From NCBI GenBank assembly GCA_016794985.1, contig JAEUIQ010000075.1, positions 1-64,000 of the forward strand: DNA of 64,000 bases, in the 5' to 3' direction. Position 1 is the first letter of the stretch. The number at the start of each line of letters is the position of its first letter. Below, piece by piece: positions 61,823 to 64,000 of the stretch. Source of the stretch: Planctomycetaceae bacterium. Lineage in GTDB: Bacteria; Planctomycetota; Planctomycetia; Pirellulales; Pirellulaceae. A model generated the notes under the pieces. The model was not told the DNA's origin, did no database searches, and saw only the letters and a program-made list of their open reading frames with translations. Both the position numbers and the translations under genes were made by a program.

Positions 61823-63871
61823 CTACTTACCCAGGCTGTCAGCAAGCCCTGACGCATCATAAAAATGCCGCAAGGTTTCGCGAAGCGCGCTGGAATGCAC
61901 CGAAGTACAACGGCCTTGCTTATCCGTGTACATGAAATCGGCGACTAGCGATTGAATGTTTCCATCGAAAATCAGTCCAACCAATTCTAAGTTCTTGTTC
62001 ACAACCGGTGAGCCGCTGTTTCCTCCGATGATGTCGGGGGTTGCCACAAAGTTGAACGGTGTTTGTGGGTCCAATTTATCGCGGTTCTTGGTCCACGACT
62101 CGGGTAACTCAAAGTACTCCTCACCTTTGTGGTTGGCTTCATGTTCAAAAGCACCGCCGATGGTCGAAAAGGCTGGTACTTCACGCCCATCTTCTTCGTA
62201 TCCTTTGACGGTGCCGAAGGCCAAGCGAAGGGTAAACGTCGCATCTGGGTAAGTCGAGTCACCGTGAACGGCAAACAGAGCATCCGCGATTTTGGCGTAG
62301 GCCTGTCGTTCTTGTTCGCTCCAGGCTTCGGTCATCTCTGTTTGTTTCCGAAGCTGCGGATCCAAGATCCAGGCCAATTGGATCAGCGGGTCCGAACTGT
62401 TGCGAACGGCGTCCGTTCCAGCTGCCACCAATTCACGTCGTTTTTGGGGATCGAACAAACTGGTTCCCGCAATCACTTCTCGAGCCCGCTCAACCGGGCT
62501 CAAGCCATTAAGTACTTCTTGGCACAGCGGGTCATCGCCGCCGCGAATCTCGCATAGTCGGCCCAGTAGATCTGCCAAGATCGCTTGTTCCAAGTCCGGG
62601 TACAAAGGAGCATCCGAATACAGTCCCAATTCTAAAGAAGCCCGGGCCGAGTCTCGATAAGGCGGCAAGCGAGAACCCGATGGTTTTTGATCTTCCACAA
62701 CCATCTGAACCATGGTGTGTGCCAAGCCAAACACTTGACTGTTCATCGATATTGAAGTTCGCAATGCTGACGTTCGTTGACGTTGGATTTCAGCGATGGT
62801 CGAATAGGCTGCGGCTGCCCCCTGGAGTTTTGGATCACGGTCAATCGCGGCTTTCAGCTGATTCTCGCGGGAAACCTTGTCCGCCATGACTGCCGGGTCT
62901 TGCAAGCCGCCCAACATACCCAAATAGGCCTTGCGCGAATTTTGCACACCAAACAAATCATCCTTGGCTCGTCTCGCTTGTTCCGGGCCCGCCAACCCGA
63001 ATTGTTGCAGCATGATTTCGCGACGCCGTAAGAAGTCCAACATGAACGGCATACGATGGTCGCGTTGGTAGCGAAGCGCGTCCGTCGTGAATATACGGCT
63101 CGTGCGGCCCGGATTTCCGGCTACGAACACCAACTCGCCAGCCGCCGGCCCGTTGTCGCTCCATTTCAAGAAGTCGGGCGTCTTGGCGGGCTGGTCGTTT
63201 TCATAAACACGAAAAATGCAGGCGTCCAAGCAGTAACGTGGGTATTCGAAGTTGTCGGCGTCGCCACCAAAAAACGCAATTGATGCTTCGGGCGAGAAGA
63301 CCAAGCGAACGTCGGTGTACTTTTTGTAGCGATACAAATGATACTTGCCGCCGCCAAATAAGGTGACCACATCCGACCGCAGTCCCGTCTCGTCCAAAGA
63401 CTTCTGTTCGATTGCCGCGATGTTGGCCCGCCGTTTCGTCAGGGCCTCCTCAGCAGTCAAGTCGGCCGTGATACCTGCATTCACAGCGTCGGTGACATCT
63501 TCGATCGAGAGAAGTTGGTTTAGCTCCAGGTCGGGCGCTTTCAGTTCCTCCGCCGTCGTGCGGGCCAAAAAACCGTCTTCATAGACGTTGCGTTCCGGTG
63601 TCGACAACTTGTGCAATGTTTCGGCCCCGACATGGTGATTGGTCAAGACCAATCCATTGCTAGAAACAAACGATGCCGATCCGCCCGAGTTGAAGCGAAC
63701 ACACGATCGCATGAGTTTTTCAGCCCAGGCTTGATCAGGCTCGAAGCCATACTTTTGCTTCAACTGCTTGACGGGCAGGTCATTGAAAAGCCACATGCCT
63801 TCGTCAGCATTCACGCTCGTTACTCCCAAGCTCCAACAGCACAACACCATCACCAACAATTTCCATCGCAT
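61823..63871 (-). CDS. S46-family dipeptidyl-peptidase (DPP7/DPP11-like)
   Basis: 682 aa. The ATG at 63871 is chosen because AAAGGG precedes it and the signal peptide (LLVMVLCCWSLGVTSVNA) starts there; the frame reaches back to 63949. The N-terminal conserved DEGMWLFND and the trypsin-like motifs are all present: His in TNHHVGAE (H80), Asp in GDADNFEYPRY, Ser in GGNSGSPVV near the C-terminus. S46 enzymes remove dipeptides from peptide N-termini in the periplasm, with specificity set by one residue near the S1 pocket; I cannot tell DPP7 from DPP11 type. It lies 72 bases upstream of rnpB in the direction of transcription. Confidence 0.93.
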   Translation of the reverse strand: MRWKLLVMVLCCWSLGVTSVNADEGMWLFNDLPVKQLKQKYGFEPDQAWAEKLMRSCVRFNSGGSASFVSSNGLVLTNHHVGAETLHKLSTPERNVYEDGFLARTTAEELKAPDLELNQLLSIEDVTDAVNAGITADLTAEEALTKRRANIAAIEQKSLDETGLRSDVVTLFGGGKYHLYRYKKYTDVRLVFSPEASIAFFGGDADNFEYPRYCLDACIFRVYENDQPAKTPDFLKWSDNGPAAGELVFVAGNPGRTSRIFTTDALRYQRDHRMPFMLDFLRRREIMLQQFGLAGPEQARRAKDDLFGVQNSRKAYLGMLGGLQDPAVMADKVSRENQLKAAIDRDPKLQGAAAAYSTIAEIQRQRTSALRTSISMNSQVFGLAHTMVQMVVEDQKPSGSRLPPYRDSARASLELGLYSDAPLYPDLEQAILADLLGRLCEIRGGDDPLCQEVLNGLSPVERAREVIAGTSLFDPQKRRELVAAGTDAVRNSSDPLIQLAWILDPQLRKQTEMTEAWSEQERQAYAKIADALFAVHGDSTYPDATFTLRLAFGTVKGYEEDGREVPAFSTIGGAFEHEANHKGEEYFELPESWTKNRDKLDPQTPFNFVATPDIIGGNSGSPVVNKNLELVGLIFDGNIQSLVADFMYTDKQGRCTSVHSSALRETLRHFYDASGLADSLGK

Positions 63872-63896
63872 TTCAATCCCTTTCCTCATGTCGCTT

Positions 63897-64000
63897 CTAC
63901 TCTTCATCGTCCGAGTCCTCTTCATCGTCGTCTCCCGCTTCCTCATCATCCGAATAAAAGACCCACCCCATCATGTAATACAAAGCCGGTAGCCCATAGT
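63897..64000 (-). CDS. C-terminal end of an acidic-tailed protein (partial, runs off the window)
   Basis: The minus-strand frame is open from the window edge to a TAG at 63897-63899 and ends YYMMGWVFYSDDEEAGDD followed by a run of Asp, Glu and Ser. The short hydrophobic piece and the acidic tail suggest a membrane or chaperone-like protein, but only the last 34 residues are visible, so no family can be given. Its stop lies 25 bases ahead of the S46 peptidase start, consistent with cotranscription. Confidence 0.55.
   Translation of the reverse strand, partial: YGLPALYYMMGWVFYSDDEEAGDDDEEDSDDEE

Noticed and set aside
61551-61852. Short open frames overlapping rnpB
   Set aside because: The region is accounted for by RNase P RNA with its conserved blocks and closed P1 helix.

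Overview
The window looks like a chromosomal segment of a planctomycete, most likely from the Pirellulales/Pirellulaceae. The markers are gene families expanded in that group: a DUF1549/DUF1553 cytochrome-type protein paired with a Tat-exported DUF1501 protein, a giant PVC-type membrane dehydrogenase/heme protein, a DUF1559-like protein, a lysine-rich histone H1-like protein, an enlarged SecA (1230 aa), and many secreted proteins of unknown function. A Kdo transferase gene (waaA) and a DUF481-type beta-barrel indicate a Gram-negative envelope. I saw no tRNA, rRNA operon, transposase, integrase or CRISPR array; the one RNA gene is RNase P RNA (rnpB, minus strand, 61345-61751).

Layout. 1-5 kb: a heptanucleotide microsatellite, then minus-strand genes for an NfeD/ClpP-type membrane protease, a DUF218 protein, a LarE-type sulfur transferase and a one-helix membrane protein. 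5-7.4 kb (plus): a HAD phosphatase, then an AAA/ABC-type ATPase overlapping a TOPRIM-like partner that is interrupted by an in-frame TGA. 7.4-14.5 kb (minus): waaA coupled to secA, then a P1B-type metal ATPase. 14.7-20.9 kb (plus): PhnP-like hydrolase, secreted protein, YbjQ-like protein, pyruvate phosphate dikinase with a clear terminator, and a DUF1559-like protein. 21-28.6 kb (minus): kynureninase-like aminotransferase, MORN-repeat protein, D-threonine-aldolase-like enzyme and polA, with genes abutting in pairs. 28.9-37.5 kb: an internally duplicated DMT-like permease (plus), the histone-like gene (minus), then the DUF1549 and DUF1501 pair, two paralogous small membrane proteins and a cytochrome P450 (plus). 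37.6-48.5 kb (minus): anti-sigma-like membrane protein, MFS permease, membrane-embedded MutS-like ATPase, glutamate dehydrogenase, a PqqD/M50/HlyD fusion and its DUF481 partner. 48.8-54.1 kb: a glycosyltransferase (plus) and the giant heme dehydrogenase (minus). 54.1-57.2 kb is nearly gene-free and holds several repeat families, including an array of 127-bp units. 57.2-64 kb (minus): a Cys-rich repeat protein, an enolase-superfamily enzyme, an HtrA protease, rnpB, an S46 dipeptidyl-peptidase and the tail of one more gene.

Most of the window is housekeeping or lineage-typical. The best candidates for something undescribed are (i) the ATPase plus TOPRIM-like pair at 5.8-7.4 kb, which has the architecture of a nuclease/defence module and carries a stop codon in the second gene; (ii) the repeat region at 54.5-57.15 kb, with a 127/54-bp higher-order array, a solo diverged copy 2 kb away in inverted orientation and an adjacent 45-bp array; (iii) the secreted Cys-rich repeat protein next to that array; (iv) the MutS-like ATPase with predicted membrane helices; and (v) a putative sliding-clamp-binding motif on an N-terminal extension of PolA. 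None is proven to be a new system from sequence alone. Start codons were chosen by reading Shine-Dalgarno-like sequence and signal peptides by eye; many genes here lack a clear ribosome binding site.
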